Positions 9,358 through 19,630 of a stretch of 64,000 nt of DNA are shown here, in pieces. Within the stretch, counting starts at the first letter, position 1. Each line of letters opens with the position of its first letter. Position numbers and translations under genes: made by a program. This DNA is from Providencia alcalifaciens (GTDB lineage Bacteria > Pseudomonadota > Gammaproteobacteria > Enterobacterales > Enterobacteriaceae): contig NZ_OU659204.1 of assembly GCF_915403165.1 (NCBI RefSeq), positions 1,674,001-1,738,000 of the forward strand, in the 5' to 3' direction. Below the pieces are notes generated by a model. The model was given only the letters and a program-made list of their open reading frames with translations. It was not told where the DNA came from and did not search any database.

Positions 9358-10767
9358 CAGAACATGTACTGATGAGGTATTTGTTGTACCACTTTGTACT
9401 AATGCCCCGGATACCATCACGACTGCATCACCTTCTCCTGCTAATCCGCTTTCCAGCGCCGCACGTTTACCTTCACGATAGAAATCATCGGTTGATTCGA
9501 AAGGACCCACGATCATTGGAATAACGCCTTTAACTAACAGCAACTGACGAGCAGTTTCTTCGTTAGTTGTCAGAGCCAGAATTGGTGCAGTAGGGAAATA
9601 TTTACGTACTGATTTTGCAGATTTACCACCATAAGTTGCAACAACGATTAATGGCACATCCAGTTTTTCAGACATTTCAACGGCACCACGGCAGACAGCT
9701 TCAGTCACACGTAAGCGCTGGGTTGGTTTTTGATTTTCAACACGGGTTGGCATAACGCGGTCAGTACGTTCACAGATAGTTGCCATGATAGTCACAGCTT
9801 CAACTGGATACTTACCTTTCGCACTTTCCCCAGACAGCATAACAGCATCAGTACCGTCTAAGATGGCGTTTGCAACGTCACCCGCTTCTGCACGGGTAGG
9901 GCGTGGGTTTTTGATCATTGAGTCTAGCATTTGAGTCGCAGTGATAACGACTTTGCGCGCTTTAACACATTTTTCAATCATCATTTTTTGGGCGAAGATA
10001 ACTTCTTCTACAGGGATCTCAACCCCTAAGTCACCACGAGCGACCATGATACCGTCAGAGGCTTCAAGGATTTCGTCGAAGTTATTTAAACCTTCTTGGT
10101 TTTCGATTTTAGAGATGATTTGAATATTTTCGCCACCGTGTTTTTTCAGGTGAGCACGAATTTCTTCAACGTCTGAACGTTTACGGATAAATGAAGCTGC
10201 AACAAAGTCGACACCTTGTTGGCAACCGAAAACGAGATCTTCTTTATCTTTTTCTGCCAGCGCAGGTAAACCGATAGAAACGCCCGGTAAGTTAACACCT
10301 TTTTTCTCACCAAGATCGCCATTGTTTAATACTTGGCAGATCACTTCAGTTGCAGTGATGTTGGTTACGGTCATACCGATTAAGCCATCATCAACTAAAA
10401 CGGTATCACCTACTTTCAGGTCTTTGGTCAGGCCAGGGTAAGTCACTGCAACGCGTTCTTGGTTACCGACAACAGAAGTATCTGTTGTGAAAGTGAAAGT
10501 CTGACCTGCAACGAGAGAAACATCATTGCCGCCTTCCAGTTTCATGGTACGGATTTCTGGACCTTTAGTGTCCAGCAGAATAGCTGCTTGTTTACCGGTT
10601 TTTGCACAGACAGAGCGGAGGTTGTTGATACGTTGACCGTGTTCTTCATAGTCACCGTGGGAGAAGTTAAGGCGCATGACGTTCATGCCTGCATCCAATA
10701 ACTGAGTTAATTTCTCTTCTGATTCGGTTTTTGGACCGATGGTACAAACAATTTTGGTTTTTTTCAT
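9355..10767 (-). CDS. pykF: Pyruvate kinase I
   Basis: Catalyses phosphoenolpyruvate + ADP to pyruvate + ATP, the last step of glycolysis. It has 470 residues, the length of E. coli PykF. It starts with [16 protein letters not shown] and keeps the [10 protein letters not shown] block, the active-site segment [14 protein letters not shown] and the regulatory C-terminal domain ending SSVHVL. Type I enzymes are activated by fructose-1,6-bisphosphate. A Cra-like operator lies upstream at 10971-10986, consistent with known Cra repression of pykF. Confidence 0.97.
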   Translation of the reverse strand: MKKTKIVCTIGPKTESEEKLTQLLDAGMNVMRLNFSHGDYEEHGQRINNLRSVCAKTGKQAAILLDTKGPEIRTMKLEGGNDVSLVAGQTFTFTTDTSVVGNQERVAVTYPGLTKDLKVGDTVLVDDGLIGMTVTNITATEVICQVLNNGDLGEKKGVNLPGVSIGLPALAEKDKEDLVFGCQQGVDFVAASFIRKRSDVEEIRAHLKKHGGENIQIISKIENQEGLNNFDEILEASDGIMVARGDLGVEIPVEEVIFAQKMMIEKCVKARKVVITATQMLDSMIKNPRPTRAEAGDVANAILDGTDAVMLSGESAKGKYPVEAVTIMATICERTDRVMPTRVENQKPTQRLRVTEAVCRGAVEMSEKLDVPLIVVATYGGKSAKSVRKYFPTAPILALTTNEETARQLLLVKGVIPMIVGPFESTDDFYREGKRAALESGLAGEGDAVVMVSGALVQSGTTNTSSVHVL

Positions 10768-10970
10768 GGCAGTCTATCTAATGGTTATAAAGGAAATCGG
10801 TATTGCCGCCGATGCTTAATGCGCAAGATAGTCTATGTTGCGCAACTCATTTATAAGAATAGGCGACAGTCTGGTATTCAAAATCTGGTTATTTAAAAAA
10901 CGTCACTTTTTGACTCTTATTATAGTGTAGATGACATTTTTCATTAATGCTAACATGCTGATTTGTCTTT

Positions 10971-10986
10971 GTTGAAACCTTTCAGC
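10971..10986 (-). promoter_or_regulatory. Candidate Cra (FruR) operator upstream of pykF
   Basis: The imperfect palindrome GTTGAAACCTTTCAGC matches the Cra consensus core (TGAAWCSNTHHW). It lies about 200 bp before the pykF start in an otherwise gene-free interval (10768-11216), at the position expected for the pykF promoter. Confidence 0.6.
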
Positions 10987-11216
10987 ATGTGGGATTATTA
11001 TAAACAACATCAAACTGTGAGACAAATCAAATTTTGCTAAATTTGATGCAGAAGTAATTAAGATCAAACAACAGCGAGATTTTCAGTTGAAAGTGGGTTG
11101 CGCAACAAAATAAGGGAAAACAAAATCACAATCAAGACAAATATGATATTTGCAAAAAGCAATTCTAATCAGGGTAAGTAGGGCTCAGGATAAATAATGA
11201 TTCAGGATAAGTAGAA

Positions 11217-11293
11217 TGGTGCGTCCGAGTAGACTCGAACTACCGACCCCCACCATGTCAAGGTGGTGCTCTAACCAACTGAGCTACGGACGC
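11217..11293 (-). tRNA. tRNA-Val(GAC), copy 3 in transcription order
   Basis: A 77-nt cloverleaf read on the minus strand with anticodon GAC in the loop TTGACAT, encoded CCA end and 7-bp acceptor stem GCGTCCG/CGGACGC. In E. coli two such genes (valV, valW) lie between pykF and mdtK, the same place. Confidence 0.97.
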
Positions 11294-11334
11294 ACTGAGA
11301 TGAAGCTTAGTTTGTCACTGATGACAAAGTTAAA

Positions 11335-11411
11335 TGGTGCGTCCGAGTAGACTCGAACTACCGACCCCCACCATGTCAAGGTGGTGCTCTAACCAACTGA
11401 GCTACGGACGC
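11335..11411 (-). tRNA. valW: tRNA-Val(GAC), copy 2
   Basis: Identical in sequence to its two neighbours: anticodon GAC, 77 nt, encoded CCA. The genes repeat with a 118-bp period, spacer included. Confidence 0.97.
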
Positions 11412-11452
11412 ACTGAGGTGAAACTTTGTTTGTCGTTAATGATAAGTTTAAA

Positions 11453-11529
11453 TGGTGCGTCCGAGTAGACTCGAACTACCGACCCCCACCATGTCAAGGT
11501 GGTGCTCTAACCAACTGAGCTACGGACGC
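11453..11529 (-). tRNA. valV: tRNA-Val(GAC), copy 1 (promoter-proximal)
   Basis: First gene of the triple tRNA operon on the minus strand, transcribed from the side of the mdtK stop. Same 77-nt sequence with anticodon GAC and encoded CCA. Confidence 0.97.
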
Positions 11530-11688
11530 ATATCAATTATTACTGCTTTAACGACGGGGACGAATATTAACGTTCTGCTGTCAATCTGGCAAGGAGAAAA
11601 TGTAATTTCGCGAGAGTTTGCTCGTATTTAAAACTATTCGCAGAAAAACATTCGCCGCCTTACCATAAAATGCTGAAAATTACGCCAA

Positions 11689-13062
11689 TTATCGCGTTGA
11701 ACGTAATAAAACGGTGCTGTCAGGTTGGCGGTGGATCCACAAAATTCGTGTTGCCATACCAATAGCTGCAGCGGTGAGTCCGATAATAAATCCTAACCAG
11801 AAACCTTTTGGCCCCATCGGTTCGGTAATGAAGTCGGTTAACGCCAAAATATAGCCAGATGGTAAACCTAAAATCCAATACGCCGTAAAGGTAATAAAGA
11901 AAATAGAGCGAGTATCTTTATATCCACGTAACACACCGGCCCCAATAACTTGAATAGAATCTGAAAGCTGATAAAGCGCGGCATAGAGCATCAAGCTAGA
12001 TGCCAAAACAACCACTTCAGGATTCTTGTTATACATCATCGCGATAGGTTCACGGAACGTGCTGGTAAAGATGGCCGTTAAGCAAGCTAAAGTTAATCCC
12101 ACCGCTAGCCCAGTATAGGAAGAGACTTTTGCGGCTTCGGTAGACTGACGTCCCAAGTTATAACCAACTCGGATAGTGACAGCGATACCCATTGATAATG
12201 GGAACATAAACATCACAGAACTAAAGTTAAGTGCTACTTGGTGGCCTGCGACCGCAACAACCCCTAAAGGTGCGACCAATAGGGCAACAACCGCAAACAG
12301 TGTGACTTCAAAAAACAGCGCTAATCCAATCGGTGTTCCGAGCACAATAATGCGTTTCAAAATATCCGGGTTTGGCGCGCCTAATGGTTGAGCAGGGCGA
12401 ATATCTCTCTGGTTTGGTGCGTGCTTAACATACCATCTCATCATCAGGCACATTGCCCAATACACCGTTGCTGTTGCCACACCGCAACCGACACCACCTA
12501 AGGCAGGTACGCCAAAGTGACCATAAATGAAGATATAGTTCACCGGAATATTAACCATCAAGCCAAGAAAACCAATCACCATGCCGGGTTTTGTTTTTGA
12601 TAAGCCTTCACACTGGCTACGGTATACTTGATAAAATAGGTAACCCGGGGCTCCCCACATAATCGCGTGTAGGAAGCGAACCGATTTATCGGCTAACTCT
12701 TGGTCAATATGAGGCATATTGCTGATGATCAATTTACTGTTATATAACAGCAACATGATACTAATGCCTAAAATAAAGGCTAACCACAAGCCTTGTTGAA
12801 CTTGGTCGCCAATCAGGTTTCTACGACCCGAACCGTTCATTTGAGCAATGATTGGCGTGAGTGCCATGAGAATACCTTGCCCTAATAAAATAGCAGGCAA
12901 CCAAATAGAAAAACCAACAGCCACAGCTGACATTTCGATTTCGCTAACACTTCCCGCCATAATAGTGTCCACAAACCCCATTGCGGTTTGGGAAAATTGG
13001 GCGAAGAAGATAGGGATACCGAGAGCCAGCAAGCTACGCGCTTCTGTAATATATTTCTGCAC
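11689..13062 (-). CDS. mdtK: MATE family multidrug efflux pump (MdtK/NorM)
   Basis: An inner-membrane Na+ or H+ coupled exporter of cationic dyes, fluoroquinolones and dipeptides. The 457 residues match the E. coli length and show twelve hydrophobic segments in two MatE halves (about 15-175 and 245-410). It starts [20 protein letters not shown]. It is divergent from ribE across a 282-bp AT-rich gap, as in E. coli. Confidence 0.95.
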   Translation of the reverse strand: MQKYITEARSLLALGIPIFFAQFSQTAMGFVDTIMAGSVSEIEMSAVAVGFSIWLPAILLGQGILMALTPIIAQMNGSGRRNLIGDQVQQGLWLAFILGISIMLLLYNSKLIISNMPHIDQELADKSVRFLHAIMWGAPGYLFYQVYRSQCEGLSKTKPGMVIGFLGLMVNIPVNYIFIYGHFGVPALGGVGCGVATATVYWAMCLMMRWYVKHAPNQRDIRPAQPLGAPNPDILKRIIVLGTPIGLALFFEVTLFAVVALLVAPLGVVAVAGHQVALNFSSVMFMFPLSMGIAVTIRVGYNLGRQSTEAAKVSSYTGLAVGLTLACLTAIFTSTFREPIAMMYNKNPEVVVLASSLMLYAALYQLSDSIQVIGAGVLRGYKDTRSIFFITFTAYWILGLPSGYILALTDFITEPMGPKGFWLGFIIGLTAAAIGMATRILWIHRQPDSTVLLRSTR

Positions 13063-13344
13063 GCATACACCTTTACAATAAGTTTCGAATTAAAAAAAGA
13101 AAAAAGCGGAATGAAATTCTATGATTTACTAAAAAATCAGATAGTTAATGCTAACCCCTTATTCTATCTCTTTTATGTAACCAATCCAACATAGTTATCG
13201 ATAAGAATAATAAAACAGCAGATTTGTATAGAAATAGTTTAAATATTTTGTGATGGCAGCATAAATATAACCACTCAAATAAGATAGATCTCTGAAAATT
13301 CTTAGGTAAACTGAGTTCATTAATTCACTGCACTGAGAGTCATT

Positions 13345-14022
13345 ATGTTTACAGGCATTGTTCAAGGAACCGCTCCAATTATCGCAATCACGGAAAGAGC
13401 TAATTTCCGTACTCATGTCATGAAATTCACGCCGGAATTATTAGTGGGTTTAGAAACGGGGGCGTCCGTTGCGCATAACGGTTGCTGTTTAACCGTGACT
13501 AAAATTGAGGGGGAAAATGTTAGCTTTGATTTAATCAAAGAGACATTGCGCCTCACTAATTTAGGTGAGTTAAAAGAAGGGGATGTGGTTAATATTGAAC
13601 GTGCTGCTAAATATGGTGATGAAATTGGCGGACATGTGGTTTCGGGTCATATCGTGACCACTGCAGAAATTAGCAAGATTTTCACCTCTGAAGATAACCA
13701 TCAAGTTTGGCTATCTATTTATGATAAAGCCTTGATGAAATATATCTTACATAAGGGATTTGTGGCGATTGACGGAATCAGCTTAACGGTCGGTGATGTT
13801 ATTAATAACCGCTTTTGTGTGCATCTGATCCCAGAAACGTTGGCGAGAACAACACTGGGTAGCAAGCGACTTGGTCATAAAGTCAACATTGAGATTGATC
13901 CACAAACTCAAGCTATTGTTGATACTGTTGAGCGTGTTTTGCATCAGAAAGAGCAAGAAATATTATTGAAGCAGAAACAAGAAAGTGAAGACTCAGTAGA
14001 CAACGAGAAATCATCAATCTAG
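13345..14022 (+). CDS. ribE: Riboflavin synthase alpha chain
   Basis: Converts two 6,7-dimethyl-8-ribityllumazine molecules into riboflavin and a pyrimidine; active as a trimer. Two Lum_binding domains are visible: [12 protein letters not shown] at the start, and the second repeat near residue 98-185 with [11 protein letters not shown] and [10 protein letters not shown]. At 225 residues it is about a dozen residues longer than the E. coli protein, through a charged, low-complexity C-terminal tail. The symbol ribC is also used. A bidirectional terminator follows. Confidence 0.95.
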   Translation: MFTGIVQGTAPIIAITERANFRTHVMKFTPELLVGLETGASVAHNGCCLTVTKIEGENVSFDLIKETLRLTNLGELKEGDVVNIERAAKYGDEIGGHVVSGHIVTTAEISKIFTSEDNHQVWLSIYDKALMKYILHKGFVAIDGISLTVGDVINNRFCVHLIPETLARTTLGSKRLGHKVNIEIDPQTQAIVDTVERVLHQKEQEILLKQKQESEDSVDNEKSSI

Positions 14023-14035
14023 TTTTTATTTGATG

Positions 14036-14065
14036 AGGTTATAGCTCTATGCAGAGCTATAACCT
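14036..14065. terminator. Bidirectional hairpin between ribE and the ABM gene
   Basis: A 13-bp perfect stem (AGGTTATAGCTCT / AGAGCTATAACCT) with a 4-base loop between convergent genes. Confidence 0.75.
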
Positions 14066-14103
14066 GTTGAATCGGTAGGTGATAAATTCACCGAAGTATT
14101 CTA

Positions 14104-14376
14104 TTACTTCTCACTAAAATTGACCGAAAAAGTGGCATTGTCACGTTCAATCGCGTCAACAAGTTGTTTAAAATGAGTGCTTTTTTGATACATTTCTAAT
14201 GCTTGAGCATTTTCCCACTCTTCAAACACAATGTAGCCGTTTTCTTTTGCCATCAGATCATACTGCAAACATCCTTTTTCCATCCGACTGCGCTTGGCAA
14301 TTTCGCTAACGATTTTCTTCGTTAAATACCCATCCTTTTTTTCGGTAGTGATTTGGGCATATACAACAATACTCAT
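14104..14376 (-). CDS. Antibiotic biosynthesis monooxygenase (ABM) domain protein, quinol-monooxygenase-like
   Basis: A 90-residue single ABM-domain (dimeric ferredoxin-like barrel) protein. Supporting motifs are the N-terminal strand MSIVVYAQITTEKKDG, the central GCLQYDLMAKENG and EEWENAQALEMYQKSTHF. Family members include YgiN (quinol monooxygenase) and LsrG, so the substrate cannot be told from sequence. It lies 24 bp downstream of the AraC-type regulator on the same strand and probably shares its transcript. Confidence 0.75.
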   Translation of the reverse strand: MSIVVYAQITTEKKDGYLTKKIVSEIAKRSRMEKGCLQYDLMAKENGYIVFEEWENAQALEMYQKSTHFKQLVDAIERDNATFSVNFSEK

Positions 14377-14400
14377 ACCATTCTCCTTATGTACTCAGAA

Positions 14401-15156
14401 CTATCTTAATGGAGACTTTGTTTTTGTATTGTAAAAAAGCGAATAATTTGACTTTAAAAACGCCGACGGTGTCATGGTAAAGTAACGCTTAAAATCACGA
14501 TAAAAGTGGGATTGATCATAATAGCCCGTTTCAAACCAACGATAAGTATCTTGTTCTTTCACCATGGTTTTCATCACTTGCTCTAGGCGACAATTGATCT
14601 GGTAGCGTTTTGGTGTGATCCCAAATTCTTTTAAAAATTCTTTTTGAACTAAGCGTGCGCTGTAGCCAATATCATCGGCAATCTCGGTAATTTTTTTATT
14701 TGGATTTCGATAAAGGGAATCGATGACTTGGTCAATAAAATGGTTTTTTTTGGTTGCTTTAGTGACGTAAAAACACGAATTCAACTCTTTAAAAGAAGAA
14801 TTGGCCAATGATTTAAACCAGTTATCACTCCAAACTTGGTTAAGCGGAGTGGGGATATCCGTATAATTTAACGTGCGCTGGGGAAGCAAAAAACGTAAGG
14901 CATCATGGCGAATACGCAGCACCATCACACTGGCATTATTCGGGATAGCCGTAAATATATTGACTCTGGGGATGATTAACTGAAATGGATTGACGGATGT
15001 ATGCTCGTGAGTCGACATGCTAATATTTTCAGTCGAAACCCAGATTTCAGCACCTGTGCCTGGGAAGACTTTAATAGCATCAGTAAATTTCTTGATAATC
15101 AAAACTGAACTAACAAACTCTTTTAATTCATCAGGAGGATAATACTGTGTCAGCAT
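14401..15156 (-). CDS. AraC family transcriptional regulator
   Basis: 251 residues. The last ~100 residues form the double helix-turn-helix of AraC/XylS proteins (ITEIADDIGYSARLVQKEF and WFETGYYDQSHFYRDFKRY, then the typical FTMTPSAFLKS). The N-terminal ~140 residues would be the effector or dimerisation domain and resemble DUF6597-like N-termini rather than an arabinose cupin. Target genes are unknown; the ABM gene immediately downstream is the best candidate. Confidence 0.85.
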   Translation of the reverse strand: MLTQYYPPDELKEFVSSVLIIKKFTDAIKVFPGTGAEIWVSTENISMSTHEHTSVNPFQLIIPRVNIFTAIPNNASVMVLRIRHDALRFLLPQRTLNYTDIPTPLNQVWSDNWFKSLANSSFKELNSCFYVTKATKKNHFIDQVIDSLYRNPNKKITEIADDIGYSARLVQKEFLKEFGITPKRYQINCRLEQVMKTMVKEQDTYRWFETGYYDQSHFYRDFKRYFTMTPSAFLKSNYSLFYNTKTKSPLR

Positions 15157-15250
15157 GGCTCTTCAAAACGTCATAATTGAATATGCTAATAATAGCGTGT
15201 TATAGGAAAAAAATTAACTCCAATAAATACGTATTAACCAAAATAAAAAA

Positions 15251-15284
15251 TCAGCCACGTTATCAATAATGGTAACGTGGCTGA
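15251..15284 (-). terminator. punC terminator
   Basis: A 12-bp perfect stem (TCAGCCACGTTA / TAACGTGGCTGA). The A run on its + side gives a T tract for minus-strand transcripts leaving punC. Confidence 0.85.
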
Positions 15285-15319
15285 CTATAATGATTCTAAA
15301 AAATAACTTTAATTAACGA

Positions 15320-16543
15320 TTAATCATGCTGATATTCAGTATGCTTAATCGCATTATTTGATTTGCTGGCACAACGCTGCATGAAATAGCCTATAATCAT
15401 TGGGATCACCGTGAATGCCATCACGCCAGTAGTAGCAAGTAAAGGGTTAAAGGTAAGCGCAGATACTAATAAGCTAGCTAAGAAGCATAACCCTAACTGT
15501 AAGGCATTTTGTAATGCAGCGGCCTTACCACTAGCTGATGGGAACGTATTGAGGGCTTTGGCTACTGCAATTGGGTATGATGCTCCGTTCATTGCTGCCA
15601 TAAAACAGAATGGAACTAAAATCATGGTTAATGTTGGCTGAGTATAAATCGACATGGCGAAGAGAATCATCATGCTAACGGCATAACCGGCTAGCAAGAT
15701 TGGGAACAACGTTTCAGCGCGAACTTTAGCTAATACGAAGCGGCAGCCGTATCCCCCGACAATAAATGCCAGTGTTTGAGGAATATAACTCAGGCCGATA
15801 TCTGCAGGGTTAAAGCCCATATTGCGTAGAATAAACGGTGAACCCGTTAACCATGCAAAAAAGCCAGCGCTACATGCTGCGTACACAAGCACGTTACCAC
15901 TGAAAACAGGGGAGCGTAACAAGGTAGCAAAGGAAATTTTGGTTTGTGGCTGGTTTTCTTCTGCTGTGACTTTCGGGGCAACTTTTTTTAACATCAAAGT
16001 CGGTAGCAAAAGTAAAACGCCCACCATCATCAGCACGATGAAGATAAATTCCCAGTTTTTGTGTTCAAGCACCCAGGCACCTAAGAGGGGCGCTAAGGCG
16101 GGAGAAAGAGCCACTAAAGGCATGATAGAAGCAAATACTTTTTGAGTATCAGCTTCGTTATAGCGGTCGATAACGAGGGCTTGCCATAAAACTGCAGCAG
16201 AACAAACGCCAACAGCCTGTAAGAATCGAAGGATTAATAGCTGAGTAGCATCGGTGACCCAAATCATTGCTAAGCAGCTAACAATAAACAGGGAAAGCCC
16301 CACAATAAGGATAGGTTTACGGCCTAATTTATCTGAAAGGGGTCCCCATAGTAGCTGGGCAAAAGCAAAGCCCGCTAGAAAGATACTCAGAGATGCGCTG
16401 ATAGCGCCTTCAGTCGTATTTAAGGATGTTTGCATTGAACCAAAGGCAGGCAGATACATATCGATGGCTAAAAACCCCAGCATGCTTAGGCCAGCAAGGT
16501 AAATCAAAAATCCAGAGGAGTTTTTTGTCGCAGTATTTGTCAT
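15320..16543 (-). CDS. punC: Bcr/CflA-type MFS transporter, purine ribonucleoside exporter PunC (YdhC)
   Basis: A 12-TM major facilitator of the DHA1 drug:H+ antiporter group, 407 residues (E. coli 403). The signatures AIDMYLPAF in TM1, the loop motif GPLSDKLGRKPIL and the closely matching segment AACSAGFFAWLTGSPFI identify it with E. coli YdhC/PunC rather than Bcr. It is divergent from punR, its LysR-type activator in E. coli, where the pair handles adenosine and inosine. The 122-bp intergenic region should hold the shared control site. Confidence 0.88.
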   Translation of the reverse strand: MTNTATKNSSGFLIYLAGLSMLGFLAIDMYLPAFGSMQTSLNTTEGAISASLSIFLAGFAFAQLLWGPLSDKLGRKPILIVGLSLFIVSCLAMIWVTDATQLLILRFLQAVGVCSAAVLWQALVIDRYNEADTQKVFASIMPLVALSPALAPLLGAWVLEHKNWEFIFIVLMMVGVLLLLPTLMLKKVAPKVTAEENQPQTKISFATLLRSPVFSGNVLVYAACSAGFFAWLTGSPFILRNMGFNPADIGLSYIPQTLAFIVGGYGCRFVLAKVRAETLFPILLAGYAVSMMILFAMSIYTQPTLTMILVPFCFMAAMNGASYPIAVAKALNTFPSASGKAAALQNALQLGLCFLASLLVSALTFNPLLATTGVMAFTVIPMIIGYFMQRCASKSNNAIKHTEYQHD

Positions 16544-16665
16544 AGTTTTTGCTTAATCTATATTTAAAATAATGTTAATAGTTATCTTATTGTATAGGCT
16601 ATTTTTTTACGTTGTGAAACGGTAATATTTGGACTCTGCTATCAAATAATTTGAAGGGAAAGAAA

Positions 16666-17571
16666 ATGTGGTCAGCTCATGCACTTGAAGTCATAGACGC
16701 AGTTGCTCGAACGGGAAGCTTTAGTGGTGCTGCGGATGAGTTGCATCGAGTCCCTTCAGCGATCAGTTACACAGTAAAACAAGTCGAAGAATGGTTGGCA
16801 GTTCCGCTATTCGAGCGCCGTCACCGTGATGTAGTATTGACGGAAGCTGGGGTTATTTTTATTAAAGAAAGTCGAAGTGTTATCAAAAAAATGATTGATA
16901 CTCGACACCAATGCCAACAAGTTGCCAATGGGTGGCGTGGACAGTTCAGTATTGCTGTTGATTGCATCGTAAAACCGCAGCGTACAGAACAGTTGATTTT
17001 GGACTTTTATCGTCATTTTCCTGACATTGAACTGTATATCCACCCTGAAGTGTTTAATGGGGTTTGGGATGCTTTAGCGGATGGACGTGTGGATGTCGCG
17101 ATTGGCGCGACCCGAGCATCACCAATTGGTGAGCGCTATAGTTTCCGTGACATGGGTTTTATGTCATGGCGTTGTGTTGCGAGCCCCGATCATCCATTAG
17201 CGAAAATTCAGGGCAAGCTGACGGATGACCAAATGCGTGAATATCCAAGTTTGTGCTTAGAAGATACCTCAAGAAGCTTACCGAAAAGGGACACTTGGGC
17301 GCTGGACAACCAACGTCGCTTAGTTGTGCCTTACTGGGAAAGTGGTTTAGCGTGTTTGGCAAATGGTTTGTGTGTGGGGATGGTTCCAGAGCACCGTGCG
17401 GCTCCGTTGTGTGCAGAAGGCAAGCTAGTTGAGCTGGAATTAGCGCAGCCGTTTCCTGAAAGCCCTTGCTGCTTAACGTGGGTTGAAAAGGATACATCTC
17501 CAGCGCTGAGATGGCTTCTTGACTATCTTGGTGATAGCGAAACGCTCAACGCGGAGTGGTTTTCGAGCTAA
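16666..17571 (+). CDS. punR: LysR-type regulator PunR (YdhB)
   Basis: 301 residues: a winged HTH (residues 1-65, with ARTGSFSGAADELHRVPSAI) and a LysR substrate domain. The start at 16666 is preferred over the TTG at 16651 because it gives MWSAHALEVIDAVARTG, aligned with the E. coli protein, and has GAAGGG seven bases upstream. In E. coli PunR senses purine nucleosides and activates punC. It ends 15 bp from the convergent purR stop. Confidence 0.9.
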   Translation: MWSAHALEVIDAVARTGSFSGAADELHRVPSAISYTVKQVEEWLAVPLFERRHRDVVLTEAGVIFIKESRSVIKKMIDTRHQCQQVANGWRGQFSIAVDCIVKPQRTEQLILDFYRHFPDIELYIHPEVFNGVWDALADGRVDVAIGATRASPIGERYSFRDMGFMSWRCVASPDHPLAKIQGKLTDDQMREYPSLCLEDTSRSLPKRDTWALDNQRRLVVPYWESGLACLANGLCVGMVPEHRAAPLCAEGKLVELELAQPFPESPCCLTWVEKDTSPALRWLLDYLGDSETLNAEWFSS

Positions 17572-17586
17572 TGTTCTGAGATAGGA

Positions 17587-18612
17587 TTAGCGGCGATAAT
17601 CAATAAATGGACCGTCAGCCACGGAACGGCGTTCAACTAAACGCGGGTGAACTTCAATCGTTTGCGCATCTTCGCGTTTATTCACAATACGATCGAGCAA
17701 CATCGCAAATGCCATCTGACCTAAACGCTCTTTTGGCTGGTGGATTGTGGTTAACGCGGGGGTGAAATAGCGCGCATTACGCACGTTATCATAGCCAATA
17801 ATGGAAATATCTTGAGGGACGCGTAATCCCATCTCGTCAGCTGCACAGATTGCTCCCATCGCCATGATGTCTCCTCCACAGAAGACAGCTGTAGGACGGT
17901 GTTTGTTACTGAGGATTTGCATCATTGCTTTGTAGCCTGATTCTGGTTCGAAATCCCCTTGAACAATCCATTCATCTTTCAACGTAACTTTGGCTTCTTC
18001 CATGGCTTTTTTGAAGCCTGTTAAACGCCCAATACCTGTATTTCTTTCAAGGGAGCCGGGGATCACGCCAATTTCACGATGACCACGATCAATAAGATAA
18101 CGACCCGCTAAATAACCACCGTGGAAAGAGTTATCAATAATACTGTCAGTGAAATCCCCGCGAGAGGTACCCCAGTCCATGACAACCATTGGAATATTTC
18201 GGTAATCTTCTAACATTCCAATCAAGGTGTCGGGGTATTCTGAACACATCACAAGTAGCCCATCGACACGTTTTTGTGCCAACATTTGCAAGTAAGCTTT
18301 TTGCTTGCCTAAGTTATTGTGAGAGTTACATAAAATTAGAGTATAGCCTTTCTCATAGCAACTATTCTCGACAGACTCGATCACTTCTGCGAAATAGGGG
18401 GCTTCACTTGATGTTGCCAACAGGCCAATTGATTTGGTGTGGTTGACTTTTAAACTACGCGCAACCGCACTCGGAGAATAATTGAGCTCTTTGATGGCGG
18501 CCCAAACGGCTGTTTTTGTATCATCAGCGACAAAACGCGTCTTGTTGATAACATGGGAGACGGTTGTGGTAGAGACGCCCGCACGTTTCGCCACATCTTT
18601 AATTGTTGCCAT
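17587..18612 (-). CDS. purR: Purine repressor PurR (LacI family)
   Basis: 341 residues, the E. coli length. A LacI-type HTH and hinge occupy residues 1-60 ([23 protein letters not shown]; minor-groove hinge [11 protein letters not shown]), followed by a periplasmic-binding-protein fold that binds hypoxanthine or guanine. It represses purine synthesis genes. Autoregulatory operators are expected upstream; I saw only a weak half-site near 18740. Confidence 0.95.
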   Translation of the reverse strand: MATIKDVAKRAGVSTTTVSHVINKTRFVADDTKTAVWAAIKELNYSPSAVARSLKVNHTKSIGLLATSSEAPYFAEVIESVENSCYEKGYTLILCNSHNNLGKQKAYLQMLAQKRVDGLLVMCSEYPDTLIGMLEDYRNIPMVVMDWGTSRGDFTDSIIDNSFHGGYLAGRYLIDRGHREIGVIPGSLERNTGIGRLTGFKKAMEEAKVTLKDEWIVQGDFEPESGYKAMMQILSNKHRPTAVFCGGDIMAMGAICAADEMGLRVPQDISIIGYDNVRNARYFTPALTTIHQPKERLGQMAFAMLLDRIVNKREDAQTIEVHPRLVERRSVADGPFIDYRR

Positions 18613-18879
18613 GAGAAGAAAAAACTCCTAACCAAAACTTGGTCTCTAAAATAATTCTAGTTAAATAATTACCTGCATATTGATGCATAGTACCTTTGCT
18701 GGCAATAATTTAGCGATTTGTTATCGATTTTGTCTGATCTAGCGCAAAAACGAAAGAAATAATTGATGTTATAACATGTGATATAGACACTGGTTTTACA
18801 TTTTTGTGCATGTATACTGAAATAACCTTTTTATTTTATGGTTATTTGATAATTCAATTTCTTTATATGAGAGGGTCTC

Positions 18880-18963
18880 ATGGATACAGATTTTAAATAT
18901 GGATTGCTAGCTGCGTTTGGCTCTTTAGCGGTAATTATTTTGTTTGCTGTGCACATTTTTTGA
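18880..18963 (+). CDS. ynhF: YnhF-like 27-residue membrane peptide
   Basis: A short gene encoding MDTDFKYGLLAAFGSL followed by a hydrophobic tail ending FAVHIF. It starts with a short polar segment and has one membrane span from about residue 8 to 27. A GAGAGGGTCTC ribosome site precedes the ATG. In E. coli the 29-residue membrane protein YnhF lies in the same place, between purR and sodB, and begins MSTDLKFSL. Size, topology, N-terminus and synteny agree. The function is unknown. Confidence 0.75.
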   Translation: MDTDFKYGLLAAFGSLAVIILFAVHIF

Positions 18964-19001
18964 TTTCATTTCCATCCTAGCGACTAAGGATGAGAAATAA
19001 T

Positions 19002-19034
19002 TAAGGGCGAGTATTACACTCGCCCTTAGTCATT
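19002..19034. terminator. Terminator between ynhF and sodB
   Basis: An 11-bp perfect stem (TAAGGGCGAGT / ACTCGCCCTTA) with a 5-base loop. It lies downstream of both convergent genes and can serve either. Confidence 0.8.
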
Positions 19035-19051
19035 TTAGAACTGAACTAAAA

Positions 19052-19630
19052 TTAAGCCAGATTTTCTTCAACAAATTTCCAGTTAACCAGCGCCCAGAAG
19101 TTTTCTAAGTATTTTGGACGTGCGTTACGGTAGTCGATGTAATAAGCGTGTTCCCAGATATCTACAGTCAGAACTGGCTTGTCGTCACCAGAAATTGGTG
19201 TTGCCGCGTTAGACGTATTAACGATAGCCAGGCTGCCGTCTGCTTTCTTCACTAACCAAGTCCAACCTGCACCGAAGTTTTTAACTGCGGCATCAGTGAA
19301 TTGCTCTTTGAACTGAGCAAATGAACCGAATGCTTTATTGATAGCTTCTGCAACTTTACCTGTTGGCTCTCCACCTGCATTTGGTGCCAAGCAGTGCCAG
19401 TAGAAAGTGTGGTTCCAAACTTGAGCGGCGTTGTTGAATACGCCAGCTTCAGAAGTTTTGATGATATCTTCTAAAGACAGACCTTCAAATTTGGTGCCTT
19501 TGATCAGGTTGTTCAGGTTAACAACATAGGTGTTGTGGTGCTTACCGTAGTGGTATTCTAAGGTTTCAGCGGAGATATGAGGTTCTAAAGCATCTTTAGC
19601 ATAAGGTAGAGCTGGTAATTCAAAAGACAT
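19052..19630 (-). CDS. sodB: Iron superoxide dismutase
   Basis: Dismutates superoxide in the cytoplasm with iron. 192 residues, near the E. coli length (193). The metal ligands sit in EYHYGKHHNTYV, the AQVWNHTFYWHC block, and VDIWEHAYYIDYRN; the FYWHCLAPNAGG stretch is typical of FeSOD. The ribosome site is AAGGAGTACGCA. The start region contains GCAATGTC (19626-19633 on the minus strand), exactly complementary to the GACATTGC of both RyhB-like sRNAs in this window, as for E. coli sodB. Confidence 0.97.
   Translation of the reverse strand: MSFELPALPYAKDALEPHISAETLEYHYGKHHNTYVVNLNNLIKGTKFEGLSLEDIIKTSEAGVFNNAAQVWNHTFYWHCLAPNAGGEPTGKVAEAINKAFGSFAQFKEQFTDAAVKNFGAGWTWLVKKADGSLAIVNTSNAATPISGDDKPVLTVDIWEHAYYIDYRNARPKYLENFWALVNWKFVEENLA

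Noticed and set aside
18730..18760. PurR operator upstream of purR
   Set aside because: GCGCAAAAACGAAAG has only one acceptable half-site of the palindromic consensus.
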